Assembly: GCF_900182745.1 (NCBI RefSeq)
Contig: NZ_FXTY01000009.1
Span: 1 to 64,000, forward strand
Reading direction: 5' to 3'
DNA from: Shimia sagamensis
Lineage (GTDB): Bacteria > Pseudomonadota > Alphaproteobacteria > Rhodobacterales > Rhodobacteraceae
Length of the DNA: 64,000 nt
Of this stretch, positions 52,385 through 60,441 are shown piece after piece; the stretch's first letter is position 1; the number at the start of each line of letters is the position of its first letter. Below the pieces are notes generated by a model. That model was not told the DNA's origin. It searched no databases and saw only the letters and a list, made by a program, of their open reading frames with translations. The position numbers and the translations under genes were made by a program.

Positions 52385-52520
52385 AGTTTCAGCTGCATTT
52401 GGCGTATGATTGGAGGCGCTCTCTAATAAGGGGGCGCCATTTCTGTTTGTAGGGGTTGAAGGTCACGTATATTGCAATGTAATAACGTATCATTTTAGGC
52501 GATTGATCAAAGGTGGTCAG

Positions 52521-52781
52521 GTGGTGCGAAATATAAAAAGTAGCCTTCGGGGGCGGCGTAGGTCAGGCAATGTGATGCAAGCGTATGATCGGTTGCCACC
52601 AGAGTTGCGAAATTGGCTGCGCACAGCTGTTCTGCCGTGGAGCCCGGCTTCCGCCCGGGGAATCTGGCGCAAGGCAGGAGGTGCCAAAGATCCGGCGGCG
52701 GCACTTGAGCGGCTAAATGTGGTCGAGCAGGCGACGTTGCGCCAAGACCAGCAAATGCAGGGAATCGGCTTGCCGAACTAG
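52521..52781 (+). CDS. DUF6525-like small protein
   Basis: An 86-residue basic protein. The core MQAYDRLPPELRNWLR, then AVLPWSPASARGIW, resembles short Rhodobacteraceae proteins annotated DUF6525; no function is known. The N-terminus is rich in arginine. The start is taken as GTG 52521 (or GTG 52524), with AAAGGTGG upstream; the frame is open to a TTG at 52410 that lacks family likeness. A hairpin with a T-run 64 nt after the stop may be its terminator. Confidence 0.6.
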   Translation: MVRNIKSSLRGRRRSGNVMQAYDRLPPELRNWLRTAVLPWSPASARGIWRKAGGAKDPAAALERLNVVEQATLRQDQQMQGIGLPN

Positions 52782-52798
52782 GGGTTTAAGGCTATATC
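52770..52798 (+). promoter_or_regulatory. Probable rpsA promoter
   Basis: TTGCCG (52770-52775) and TATATC (52793-52798) are separated by exactly 17 nt, overlapping the end of the preceding small gene. A second -10-like TATAAG lies at 52809. The long leader to rpsA would be about 195 nt. Confidence 0.4.
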
Positions 52799-52844
52799 GC
52801 CCCTGTCTATAAGGCGCAAACGCCATAAAATAACAGGACGAGCA

Positions 52845-52876
52845 GGGTCGGAAGCACCGGCCCTCTTTGTTTTTTG
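52845..52876 (+). terminator. Hairpin with T-run in the rpsA leader
   Basis: GGGTCGG / CCGGCCC arms with an AAGCA loop are followed by a T-rich run including six T. It is either the terminator of the preceding small gene or, if the promoter at 52770 is real, an attenuator in the rpsA leader. A smaller GGCG-CAAA-CGCC hairpin lies at 52813-52824. Confidence 0.6.
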
Positions 52877-53000
52877 TGTGTTTTTCCAGTTGTTTGGCGC
52901 GCCAAAGACCAAATTGCTCTGCCAGAAGGCGGACACCAACCAAGACCGGCGGAGACAACCGCGCGGCCAGAAAAAATGTTTGAAAAGGAAATGACGCCAC

Positions 53001-54677
53001 ATGGCTGATACAACCATGGAGGAATTCGAAGCCCTCCTGCAAGAAAGCTTCGAAATGGACACACCGAACGAGGGTTCGGTTGTCAAAGGCAAAGTCATCG
53101 CAATTGAAGCGGGCCAAGCCATCATCGACGTCGGCTACAAAATGGAAGGCCGCGTTGATCTCAAAGAATTCGCAAATCCAGGTGAAGCTGCTGAAATCGC
53201 TGTTGGCGACGAAGTAGAAGTCTTCCTGCGCTCGGCTGAAAACGCCCGCGGCGAAGCGGTTATCTCCCGTGAGATGGCGCGCCGTGAAGAAGCATGGGAT
53301 CGCCTCGAGAAAGCCTACGCAGACGAAGAGCGCGTTGAAGGCGCAATCTTTGGTCGCGTTAAAGGCGGCTTCACAGTTGACCTCGGCGGCGCCGTGGCCT
53401 TCTTGCCTGGCTCTCAGGTTGACGTACGTCCAGTACGTGACGCTGGCCCACTGATGGGTCTGAAGCAGCCGTTCCAGGTTCTGAAAATGGACCGTCGTCG
53501 TGGCAACATCGTTGTATCGCGTCGTGCGATCCTCGAAGAGTCCCGTGCCGAACAGCGTGCCGAAGTTATCGGCAACCTGACCGAAGGCCAAGCGGTCGAC
53601 GGTGTGGTCAAGAACATCACCGAATATGGTGCGTTTGTTGACCTCGGCGGTGTTGACGGCTTGCTGCACGTCACCGACATGGCATGGCGTCGTGTGAACC
53701 ACCCATCTGAGATCCTGACAATTGGCGAAACCGTCAAAGTACAGGTTATCAAGATCAACAAAGAAACCCACCGCATCAGCCTGGGCATGAAGCAGCTGCA
53801 GGACGATCCTTGGGATCTGGTTGCTGCCAAGTACCCACTGTCTTCCGTGCACAAAGGCCGCGTGACCAACATCACCGATTACGGTGCTTTTGTTGAGCTG
53901 GAGCCTGGTGTTGAAGGTCTCGTTCACGTGTCCGAGATGTCTTGGACCAAAAAGAACGTACACCCCGGCAAGATCGTTTCCACCTCTCAGGAAGTGGACG
54001 TCATGGTGCTGGAAATCGACGGCGCCAAGCGTCGCGTTTCCCTGGGTCTCAAGCAGACTCAGCGCAACCCATGGGAAGTGTTTGCAGAAACTCACCCAGA
54101 GGGCACCGAGGTCGAAGGCGAAGTCAAGAACATCACCGAATTTGGTCTGTTCATTGGTCTGCCAGGCGAGATCGACGGCATGGTTCACCTCTCCGACTTG
54201 TCTTGGGACGAGCGCGGCGAAGAAGCCATCCAGAGCTACCACAAGAACGACGTTGTTCAGGCCGTTGTGTCCGAAGTTGACGTTGAAAAAGAGCGTATCT
54301 CTCTCTCGATCAAAGCGCTGGGCGGCGACAAATTTGCAGATGCAGTTGGCGGCGTGAAGCGCGGCTCGATTGTGACCTGTGAAGTGACTGCCATTGAAGA
54401 CGGCGGCATCGAAGTTGCGTACGAAGGCATGAAGTCCTTCATCCGTCGCTCCGACCTGTCCCGTGATCGTGCTGAGCAGCGCCCTGAGCGTTTCAACGTT
54501 GGTGACAAACTCGACGTACGTGTGACCAACATCGACAGCAAGACCCGCCGTCTGGGTCTGTCGATCAAAGCACGCGAGATTGCAGAAGAGAAAGAAGCCG
54601 TGGCACAGTATGGCTCTTCGGACTCTGGTGCATCGCTCGGCGATATCTTGGGCGCAGCGCTCAACACCGACGAGTAA
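53001..54677 (+). CDS. rpsA: 30S ribosomal protein S1
   Basis: A 558-residue protein with six S1 (OB-fold) repeats from about residue 25 to 525. The repeated pattern GxVxNITxYGAFVxLxxxxxGLVHxS is clear in repeats 3 to 5. It brings mRNA to the small ribosomal subunit. Codon use is more biased than in neighbours, as expected for a highly expressed gene. The ATG has AAAAGGAA upstream. It is followed by a strong terminator. A long open frame on the opposite strand is a shadow of this codon use. Confidence 0.97.
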   Translation: MADTTMEEFEALLQESFEMDTPNEGSVVKGKVIAIEAGQAIIDVGYKMEGRVDLKEFANPGEAAEIAVGDEVEVFLRSAENARGEAVISREMARREEAWDRLEKAYADEERVEGAIFGRVKGGFTVDLGGAVAFLPGSQVDVRPVRDAGPLMGLKQPFQVLKMDRRRGNIVVSRRAILEESRAEQRAEVIGNLTEGQAVDGVVKNITEYGAFVDLGGVDGLLHVTDMAWRRVNHPSEILTIGETVKVQVIKINKETHRISLGMKQLQDDPWDLVAAKYPLSSVHKGRVTNITDYGAFVELEPGVEGLVHVSEMSWTKKNVHPGKIVSTSQEVDVMVLEIDGAKRRVSLGLKQTQRNPWEVFAETHPEGTEVEGEVKNITEFGLFIGLPGEIDGMVHLSDLSWDERGEEAIQSYHKNDVVQAVVSEVDVEKERISLSIKALGGDKFADAVGGVKRGSIVTCEVTAIEDGGIEVAYEGMKSFIRRSDLSRDRAEQRPERFNVGDKLDVRVTNIDSKTRRLGLSIKAREIAEEKEAVAQYGSSDSGASLGDILGAALNTDE

Positions 54678-54707
54678 GATCAACCGATCTTTCGTTTGAA
54701 GATTTGG

Positions 54708-54736
54708 AAAACCCCGCCAGTGATGGCGGGGTTTTT
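54708..54736 (+). terminator. Terminator of rpsA
   Basis: AAAACCCCGCCA / TGGCGGGGTTTT arms (12 bp) with a GTGA loop and T-run, 30 nt after the stop. Confidence 0.9.
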
Positions 54737-54820
54737 CATTTTGGCGGCGTGGTTGCGCCAAAGGATCGCCGCAATGCGGTGTGAGGTTGTGGCCGACATC
54801 AACATGAGATGAGGTGCATT

Positions 54821-55666
54821 GTGATACGAGTGGTGGTGCTGTTTGTGGCAGCTATAGCCGTTGTTGCCTGTGCGGGAGCGGGGCTTTTTGTCTGGACAGC
54901 GCAGAGTGCCAAAGCGCGGAACGAGGCGGCAACAATGCCGGTTGCGCAAGTGACGCCAGAACCCGCGATTTTTTCGATGGAAAGCGCGACGCAATTCAAT
55001 GTGCGCCACCTAAAAGAGTTTGACTACGCGCCGTCTGAGAAAATGCAGCGTATTGTGGCGTCGGACACAACACTTGATGGGATCACTCCGGTGAAGTGGC
55101 ATTTTGTGGGACCGCAGACAGCCCGACCTGTGCCTTTGGTGGTGTTGTTTCATGGGCGGGACCGCACGGGATTGTCGATGACCGAGATGTGGTATGAGAC
55201 CGCTCGTAATAATGGGTTTGCTATCTTGGCTCCCACAGCCCCAAGCGGAAACTGGCCTTATCAGGATCCGTCACCACAGGTGCTGGAAAAGATGATCACA
55301 CAATTGGATGCGAAACATTTGATCGATCGTGACAGAGTATATCTGTTTGGCCACTCTGCGGGGGCCGTCTATGTGCAAGCTTTGCTCAATACAACCCAAG
55401 GCCCGTGGCGGGCTGGCGCGATACATGGAGGGTTTTTACCCGCTGAGTTTCAGATCATTCCACAGCAGCCCAAACCTTACAGAGCGTATGTGGGCCAATA
55501 TGAGGAGGCATTTGATCTATCAGACATACGTGCAACGGGCGAAGAGATGGCCAAACGTGGTGTGGAAAACGATCTGATCGTCATCCCACAACACACACAT
55601 TGGTTTTATGATATCGGCGACCAGATTGCCGCCGACAGCTGGGCTTGGTTCAAGAGCCTGCCTTAG
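54821..55666 (+). CDS. Exported or membrane-anchored alpha/beta hydrolase
   Basis: A 281-residue hydrolase. The N-terminus (about 1-24) is hydrophobic and contains VVAC, a possible lipobox, but is followed by more hydrophobic residues, so a membrane anchor is equally possible. The catalytic part has VVLFHGRDRTG, the elbow GHSAGA and a late histidine (PQHTHWFYD). It resembles the dienelactone hydrolase/PHB-depolymerase-like esterases. GTG 54821 is preferred for its GAGG site; ATG 54809 is an alternative. Its stop overlaps that of the convergent gene by four bases. Confidence 0.72.
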   Translation: MIRVVVLFVAAIAVVACAGAGLFVWTAQSAKARNEAATMPVAQVTPEPAIFSMESATQFNVRHLKEFDYAPSEKMQRIVASDTTLDGITPVKWHFVGPQTARPVPLVVLFHGRDRTGLSMTEMWYETARNNGFAILAPTAPSGNWPYQDPSPQVLEKMITQLDAKHLIDRDRVYLFGHSAGAVYVQALLNTTQGPWRAGAIHGGFLPAEFQIIPQQPKPYRAYVGQYEEAFDLSDIRATGEEMAKRGVENDLIVIPQHTHWFYDIGDQIAADSWAWFKSLP

Positions 55667-56430
55667 GACTCACCGTAAAGGCGCTCGGCCTGCTGCGTCA
55701 GGGCTTTCATGGCGGCGCGGTAGGGCGCTGGACCAAAGCTGATACGGGACACACCCGTCGCAGCCAAGGGCGCCACGTCTGCGGTGACATCCAGACACAT
55801 GGCGTTGATTGGTAAGGCAACCGCTTCGCAAATGCTGCGGATCATCTCTGGGTCAGACAGGCCGGGGATGAAGAAGCTGCTGGCGCCGGCCTCGGCATAA
55901 GCCGTGCCTCGGGTGATGGCAGCCTCAACATGTTGGCCATGGTCGGCGGGGTCTGATTGTAAAACCAGATCGGTGCGGGCGTTGATAAAGAGCGGTACAT
56001 CGTGGGCGTCGGCCTCTGCCCGGATGGCTGCAATGCGTTTGGTTTGGGTGTCGATGTCATGAAGGCCTTGGCCTTGCACCACACGGTCCTCAAAGTTGAT
56101 GCCAATGATGCCCGCCGCCAACACACCCGCAATGTTTTTGCGCAGCGCGTCGGTCTCACCGGCATAGCCGCCCTCAAAATCGAGCGAGACCGGCAGGTCG
56201 CAGGCTATGGTGATGCGGGTGGCGATTTGCAGGAGGGTCTCCAGCGGCAGAGCTTCCCCATCGGCATAGCCCTGCGCCGCAGCCACAGACCAGCTGCCGG
56301 TGGCCAGCGCAGGCGCGCCGCCTTTGGCAATGGCTGCACCGCTGCCAGCATCCCAGCAGTTGTAGAGCACAAGGGGCTTGCCGGGTTGGTGCAGCGCGGC
56401 GAAGGCGCGGGCGCGATCAGCTTGGGTCAT
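55663..56430 (-). CDS. Isocitrate lyase/PEP mutase family protein
   Basis: A 255-residue TIM-barrel enzyme. Residues near 45 (SWSVAAAQGYADGE), the metal/substrate loop SLDFEGGYAG, INFEDRV and INARTD are features of the ICL/PEPM superfamily. The active-site loop KKCGH of true isocitrate lyases is absent, so it is closer to the 2-methylisocitrate lyase/phosphonomutase-like branch with unknown substrate. ATG 56430 has AAGGAC upstream and lies inside the end of the ada gene (14-nt overlap). Confidence 0.8.
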   Translation of the reverse strand: MTQADRARAFAALHQPGKPLVLYNCWDAGSGAAIAKGGAPALATGSWSVAAAQGYADGEALPLETLLQIATRITIACDLPVSLDFEGGYAGETDALRKNIAGVLAAGIIGINFEDRVVQGQGLHDIDTQTKRIAAIRAEADAHDVPLFINARTDLVLQSDPADHGQHVEAAITRGTAYAEAGASSFFIPGLSDPEMIRSICEAVALPINAMCLDVTADVAPLAATGVSRISFGPAPYRAAMKALTQQAERLYGES

Positions 56431-57490
56431 GGACAGGTCCTTTTTGGTATTGGCGTTCGATTTCAATGAGTTTCTGTTTCCGCCAGAGCCCGCCGCCGTA
56501 GCCTGTGAGTGAACCGTCCGCGCCCAGCACGCGGTGACAGGGCACCAGCAGCGCAATTTGGTTGGCACCGTTGGCGCGGGCCACAGCGCGGGTGGCGGAG
56601 GGGCGGTCTAGGGATTTGGCAATCTCTGAGTAGCTGCGGGTTTCTCCTGCGGGAATGCCACAGAGCGCGTGCCAGACGTCTTTGGTGAAGGCTGTGCCGT
56701 GAAAGGCGAGGGGTGTTTCAAACTGTGCATTCTGGCCCGTGAAGAAGGCGGCAAGTTCTGCCTCCACTTGATCTGTCGGCGCATAGCGGCCCAAGCCAAG
56801 GTCCCCTTTGGCAAAGTTACGTAGGCGGGTGAGTTCGCGGGGCAGGGCCTTGCGTTCGACAAATTCCAACAAGTGTAAATGGGAGGCGCTGGAAACGGCG
56901 ATCAGGTCACCCAGCGGCGAGGTGATCCAATCCGCGCGTAACAAACCGCCTTTTCGCAGGTCGGCAGGGGCGCAGCCAAGCAACCGGGCAAAGGCGGCAC
57001 GGAAGGCGGAAGGGCTGTCAAAGCTGGCGCTGTGTTGTGCGTCGATGACTTTGTCGCCTTGGCTCAGGACCTCAAAGCCTTCGCGCAGGCGACGTTGGCG
57101 GGCCATTTCCAAGAAGGTCATGCCAAACTGGCGTTTGAAAGACCGGCGCACTGTGGAGAGATCAAAGCCCATTTGTGCGATGTGCCGTTCTGACCATCGG
57201 AAATCGGGGCGTTCATCTAATGCGGCGAGCAGGGCGGCAATGGCAGGGTCTTCTTCGGCGGCAGGGGCCATGGGGTGGCAGCGCTTGCAGGCTCGGTAGC
57301 CTTGCTCAATGCACTCGCCAATGGAGGCAAAGAAGCTGCAGTTCTCTGTCTTGGGTTTGCGGGCGGGGCAGGTCAGGCGACAGAAGACGCCGGTGGAGGA
57401 GACACAGACAAAGGCGCGGCCGTCATAAGCGGGATCTCGGGCCAGTAGGGCGGCATAAAGTGTGTCATGGGTGGGCAAGTCAAAAAGCAT
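56417..57490 (-). CDS. ada: Bifunctional regulator / O6-methylguanine-DNA methyltransferase Ada
   Basis: A 357-residue protein. The N-terminal zinc domain has C37 and C41 (VFCRLTCPARKP) and a later CKRC pair; C37 corresponds to the methylphosphotriester acceptor of Ada. An AraC-type helix-turn-helix follows (about 90-180). The C-terminal methyltransferase has PCHRV with acceptor C318. Ada repairs alkylated DNA and, once methylated, activates the alkylation response. It starts at ATG 57490 and runs into the PEP-mutase-family gene. Confidence 0.93.
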   Translation of the reverse strand: MLFDLPTHDTLYAALLARDPAYDGRAFVCVSSTGVFCRLTCPARKPKTENCSFFASIGECIEQGYRACKRCHPMAPAAEEDPAIAALLAALDERPDFRWSERHIAQMGFDLSTVRRSFKRQFGMTFLEMARQRRLREGFEVLSQGDKVIDAQHSASFDSPSAFRAAFARLLGCAPADLRKGGLLRADWITSPLGDLIAVSSASHLHLLEFVERKALPRELTRLRNFAKGDLGLGRYAPTDQVEAELAAFFTGQNAQFETPLAFHGTAFTKDVWHALCGIPAGETRSYSEIAKSLDRPSATRAVARANGANQIALLVPCHRVLGADGSLTGYGGGLWRKQKLIEIERQYQKGPVHDPS

Positions 57491-57625
57491 GATGACACCC
57501 TAGCAGCCAGCAAAACCCGTGCAGCCGGAAATCGGGCGTGTATTTCAGAAAGCTGGTCAGGAATATGTGACTGGTGGGTTACCTAAGGTAAGACTTAAGG
57601 TCCTCGCCAGGGAGCGAGAGGGAAA

Positions 57626-58378
57626 ATGGCAGAGAACAGTTTGTATTCGGATCCCGCCTTGATTGCGGTTTATGACGCCCTAAATGCCGGGCGGGAAGAC
57701 TACGATTTCTACCTGTCGCAGCTGCCTAATGTGCCACTACGGATTTTGGACATTGGCTGTGGCACCGGACAGTTTGCGTTGGCGCTGGTGGTGCGGGGGC
57801 ATGACGTCTGTGCGGTTGATCCGGCGCCGGGCATGGTAGCTCATGCGCGGGAGAAACCCGGCGCAGAACTGATCGAATGGTATGTGGGCCGGTGCTGTGT
57901 GGTGCCCAAGTCGCGGCCGTTTGATTTCATATTCATGACCGGCCACGCGTTTCAGTGTTTGTTGAGCGATCAGGACATCTTGCGGCTTTATGCTGATGTG
58001 GCGGAGCGGTTGGCGCCGGACGGGGTGTTTTTTGCTGAGAGCCGCAACCCGGCAGCGAAGGCTTGGGAACGGTGGCGTCCAGAGAATGCAGGGGTGCCGG
58101 TTGTTTTGCCGGAGGGGGGCAGGGTTCAGGTTGAGCATGAAGTGACCTCCGTGCGTGATGAACAGGTGCAGTTTGTTGAGACCTACAGGTTTGAGCCTGA
58201 AGGGGCAGTGGTGCGCTCGGAAAGCTGTTTGAGGTTCTGTGCAAAAGACAAGCTGGTTTCTCTGGCGCAGCAGGCCAGCCTGAACGTACGGCACTTGAGT
58301 GGTGGTTGGGAGGGGCAAACCTTTGACGAGGCAACCAGCCCTGAAATTATACTGGGTCTACAATTCCAAAACGAATAA
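57626..58378 (+). CDS. Class I SAM-dependent methyltransferase
   Basis: A 250-residue methyltransferase. Motif I is LDIGCGTGQFAL, motif II has VCAVDPAPGM with the acidic residue, and motif post-II is FDFIFMTGHAFQ. The C-terminal part is a beta-rich domain with several aromatic residues. The substrate is unknown. It has GGGAGCGAGAGGG as ribosome site region and its stop codon lies in the first arm of the terminator. Confidence 0.82.
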   Translation: MAENSLYSDPALIAVYDALNAGREDYDFYLSQLPNVPLRILDIGCGTGQFALALVVRGHDVCAVDPAPGMVAHAREKPGAELIEWYVGRCCVVPKSRPFDFIFMTGHAFQCLLSDQDILRLYADVAERLAPDGVFFAESRNPAAKAWERWRPENAGVPVVLPEGGRVQVEHEVTSVRDEQVQFVETYRFEPEGAVVRSESCLRFCAKDKLVSLAQQASLNVRHLSGGWEGQTFDEATSPEIILGLQFQNE

Positions 58379-58401
58379 GGCCGGGCAAGTGCCCGGCCTT
58401 A
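58376..58401. terminator. Bidirectional terminator overlapping the methyltransferase stop
   Basis: TAAGGCCGGGC / GCCCGGCCTTA (11-bp perfect stem, AAGT loop). The stop codon TAA is the start of the stem. It separates the plus-strand methyltransferase gene from the end of the minus-strand peptide transporter operon. Confidence 0.7.
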
Positions 58402-58420
58402 AATGTCTTATGTGATTGTC

Positions 58421-59332
58421 TTACCGGCCGCGGATACGGGGGTCGAGCGCGTCGCGCAGGCCGTCGCCGAGGTAGTTCACCGACAGCACGGTCAGCGAGA
58501 TGCCCAAGCCGGGCCAGAACACGCGTTCCGGATAGTCTTGCAGATACTGCACCGCGTCGTTCAGCAGGCGGCCCCAGGTTGGGAAGTCTGGCGGGAAGCC
58601 AAGGCCCAAGAAGGACAGCGCCGATTCTGTGATGATCGCGTTGGCGATCCCCAGTGTGGCCGACACCATGATGGGCGACAGCACATTGGGCAGGATGTGG
58701 CGGGTGATCATGTTCTTGTTGGATGTGCCGATGGAGCGGGCGGCCAGAACAAATTCACGTTCCTTCAGTGCCAGTACATCGCCTCGCACGATCCGTGCGG
58801 TGGGCATCCAGGAGGTGATGCCGATGGCAACCACAATCAGGATGAAGATGCCACGCTCTGGACCAACCGCAGAGGACAGCGGTTCGCGGAAGAGCATCAT
58901 CATCACCAACAGAAGTGGCAGAATTGGCAGCGCCAGGAACAGGTCGGTTAGGCGCATCAGCGGCCCGTCGAGCTTCTTAAAGAAGCCAGCGACGATGCCG
59001 ACAAAACTGCCCAGGCTCAGTGCCAGCAACATGGCGGTAAGACCCACAGCAATGGAGGTTTGCCCCCCAGCCATCATCCGCGCCAGAAGGTCACGGCCCA
59101 ATTGGTCTGTGCCAAAGGGATGTGCCAGGCTTGGACCCTGGTTACGCGACCGGATGTCGATGTAGGTGGCGTCATAGGGCCAAAGCAGTGGGCCGAGAAA
59201 GACCCCGAACACAATGATCAGGAAGACGATGCCACCCAGCATGGCGCCTTTGTGCGCCTTGAACTGGTGCCAGACGTCGTACCACTGGCTGTGCGGTGGG
59301 GTGGTCGGCTCGGTGTTGGTGGTATCAGTCAT
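58421..59332 (-). CDS. Dipeptide/oligopeptide ABC transporter permease (DppC-like)
   Basis: A 303-residue inner-membrane protein with six predicted membrane segments. Family marks are HPFGTDQLGRDLLARM near residue 80, the EAA-type loop RARSIG-like segment (AARSIGTSNKNMITRHILP), and the ending GDGLRDALDPR. It is the second permease of the peptide importer. ATG 59332 has GAGGATC upstream and overlaps the DppB-like gene by 8 nt. Confidence 0.9.
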   Translation of the reverse strand: MTDTTNTEPTTPPHSQWYDVWHQFKAHKGAMLGGIVFLIIVFGVFLGPLLWPYDATYIDIRSRNQGPSLAHPFGTDQLGRDLLARMMAGGQTSIAVGLTAMLLALSLGSFVGIVAGFFKKLDGPLMRLTDLFLALPILPLLLVMMMLFREPLSSAVGPERGIFILIVVAIGITSWMPTARIVRGDVLALKEREFVLAARSIGTSNKNMITRHILPNVLSPIMVSATLGIANAIITESALSFLGLGFPPDFPTWGRLLNDAVQYLQDYPERVFWPGLGISLTVLSVNYLGDGLRDALDPRIRGR

Positions 59333-60332
59333 AGCGGATCCTCGGATCAAGAACGCCGTAGAGCACGTCTGCGATCAGGTTGAAGAAGACGATCAGGAAG
59401 GCGAACATAAAGGTCAGCGTCTGCACGGTGGGCAGATCGTTGGCCTGGATGGCGCCAATCAGCTGTGCGCCGATGCCGTTCACCGAGAAAACCTGCTCGG
59501 TGATGATGGCGCCGCCGAAGATGGCTGGAAGACCCAGCGCAATCACGGTCACAACCGGGATCATCGAGTTGCGCAACACGTGGACCAGAACCACAACTTT
59601 CTCGCTCAGACCTTTGGCACGTGCGGTACGTACGTAGTCCTGATTGAGATTGTCCAGCATCGAGGCGCGCATGTAGCGGCTGATCTGAGCGGTGGTTTGC
59701 AACGCAAGCACCATCACCGGCATGATCATCTGACGCAGCTGATAGACAAAGCTGTCCCAATCCACGACCTCATGTGTCGTGTCATAGATGAACGGGAACC
59801 AGCCCAAATTCACCGAGAACAGCACGATCACCAGCGGGCCGGTGAAGAATGGTGGAATGGAGTAGCCGATCATGGTGATGAACGTACCAGCCTGATCGAA
59901 CATCGAGTACTGCTTGTAAGCAGAGTAGATGCCGATCGGCAGCGCGATCATGATACCGACGATGTAGGACAGGCCCACAACCCAAAGCGTCTGTGGCAGG
60001 CGCTCGACAACCACGTCCATCACAGGGCCGCGGTGCTGCCAGCTGATGATGCGCAGTTTGCCTTCGGCAAAGGTGGTGCCAAACATGTGGTCAAACAGGA
60101 TCTGGGGTTCTACCCAGAAGAACTGGACCAGCCATTTGTAGAAACGGATATAGCCAGGTTCGCCAAGGCCAAGAGCCAAGCGCATTTTTTCTTTGACCTC
60201 TGGCGGGACGGTCAGGGGAACTTGAGCCATCGGATCGCCGGGCGCAAGCTCGAGCAGGAGGAAGATGACAAGGGAGATAAAGAGCAACGTCGGGATCGCA
60301 AGGATCAGACGGCGTATGGTGAAGGTCAGCAT
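59325..60332 (-). CDS. Dipeptide/oligopeptide ABC transporter permease (DppB-like)
   Basis: A 335-residue membrane protein with six segments. The N-terminus LTFTIRRLILAIPTLL, the PGDP motif, the loop VRTARAKGLSEK and the end LIADVLYGVLDPR are those of DppB/OppB. It pairs with the next permease. ATG 60332 with AAGGCG nearby was chosen over the open frame to 60374, which would overlap the intergenic hairpin. It is separated from the binding-protein gene by two stem-loops. Confidence 0.9.
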   Translation of the reverse strand: MLTFTIRRLILAIPTLLFISLVIFLLLELAPGDPMAQVPLTVPPEVKEKMRLALGLGEPGYIRFYKWLVQFFWVEPQILFDHMFGTTFAEGKLRIISWQHRGPVMDVVVERLPQTLWVVGLSYIVGIMIALPIGIYSAYKQYSMFDQAGTFITMIGYSIPPFFTGPLVIVLFSVNLGWFPFIYDTTHEVVDWDSFVYQLRQMIMPVMVLALQTTAQISRYMRASMLDNLNQDYVRTARAKGLSEKVVVLVHVLRNSMIPVVTVIALGLPAIFGGAIITEQVFSVNGIGAQLIGAIQANDLPTVQTLTFMFAFLIVFFNLIADVLYGVLDPRIRYD

Positions 60333-60365
60333 GGAAGCGCCTTTGTGCGTCGTTTTTGTTGTTGA

Positions 60366-60395
60366 GCCCCGCACAGGGACCTTACTGTGCGGGGC
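60366..60395 (-). repeat. Stem-loop between binding-protein and permease genes (proximal to permease)
   Basis: GCCCCGCACAG / CTGTGCGGGGC arms (11 bp) with an 8-nt loop. With the next hairpin it lies in the space between the abundant binding protein and the permease, where such structures usually protect the upstream message and reduce downstream expression. Confidence 0.65.
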
Positions 60396-60405
60396 CTAAT
60401 AGAGT

Positions 60406-60431
60406 TGGGGCGAGCCCGAAAGCTCGCCCCA
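60406..60431 (-). repeat. Stem-loop just after the binding-protein gene
   Basis: TGGGGCGAGC / GCTCGCCCCA arms (10 bp) with a 6-nt loop, 10 nt beyond the binding-protein stop. There is no T-run on the minus strand, so it is likely an mRNA 3'-protecting or partial-termination hairpin rather than a full terminator. Confidence 0.65.
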
Positions 60432-60441
60432 TTTTGGTGAA

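Noticed and set aside
52713-54761. Very long open frame (682 codons) on the minus strand opposite rpsA
   Set aside because: It is a mirror of the strongly biased rpsA codons, has no family likeness and no ribosome site; rpsA on the plus strand is certain.
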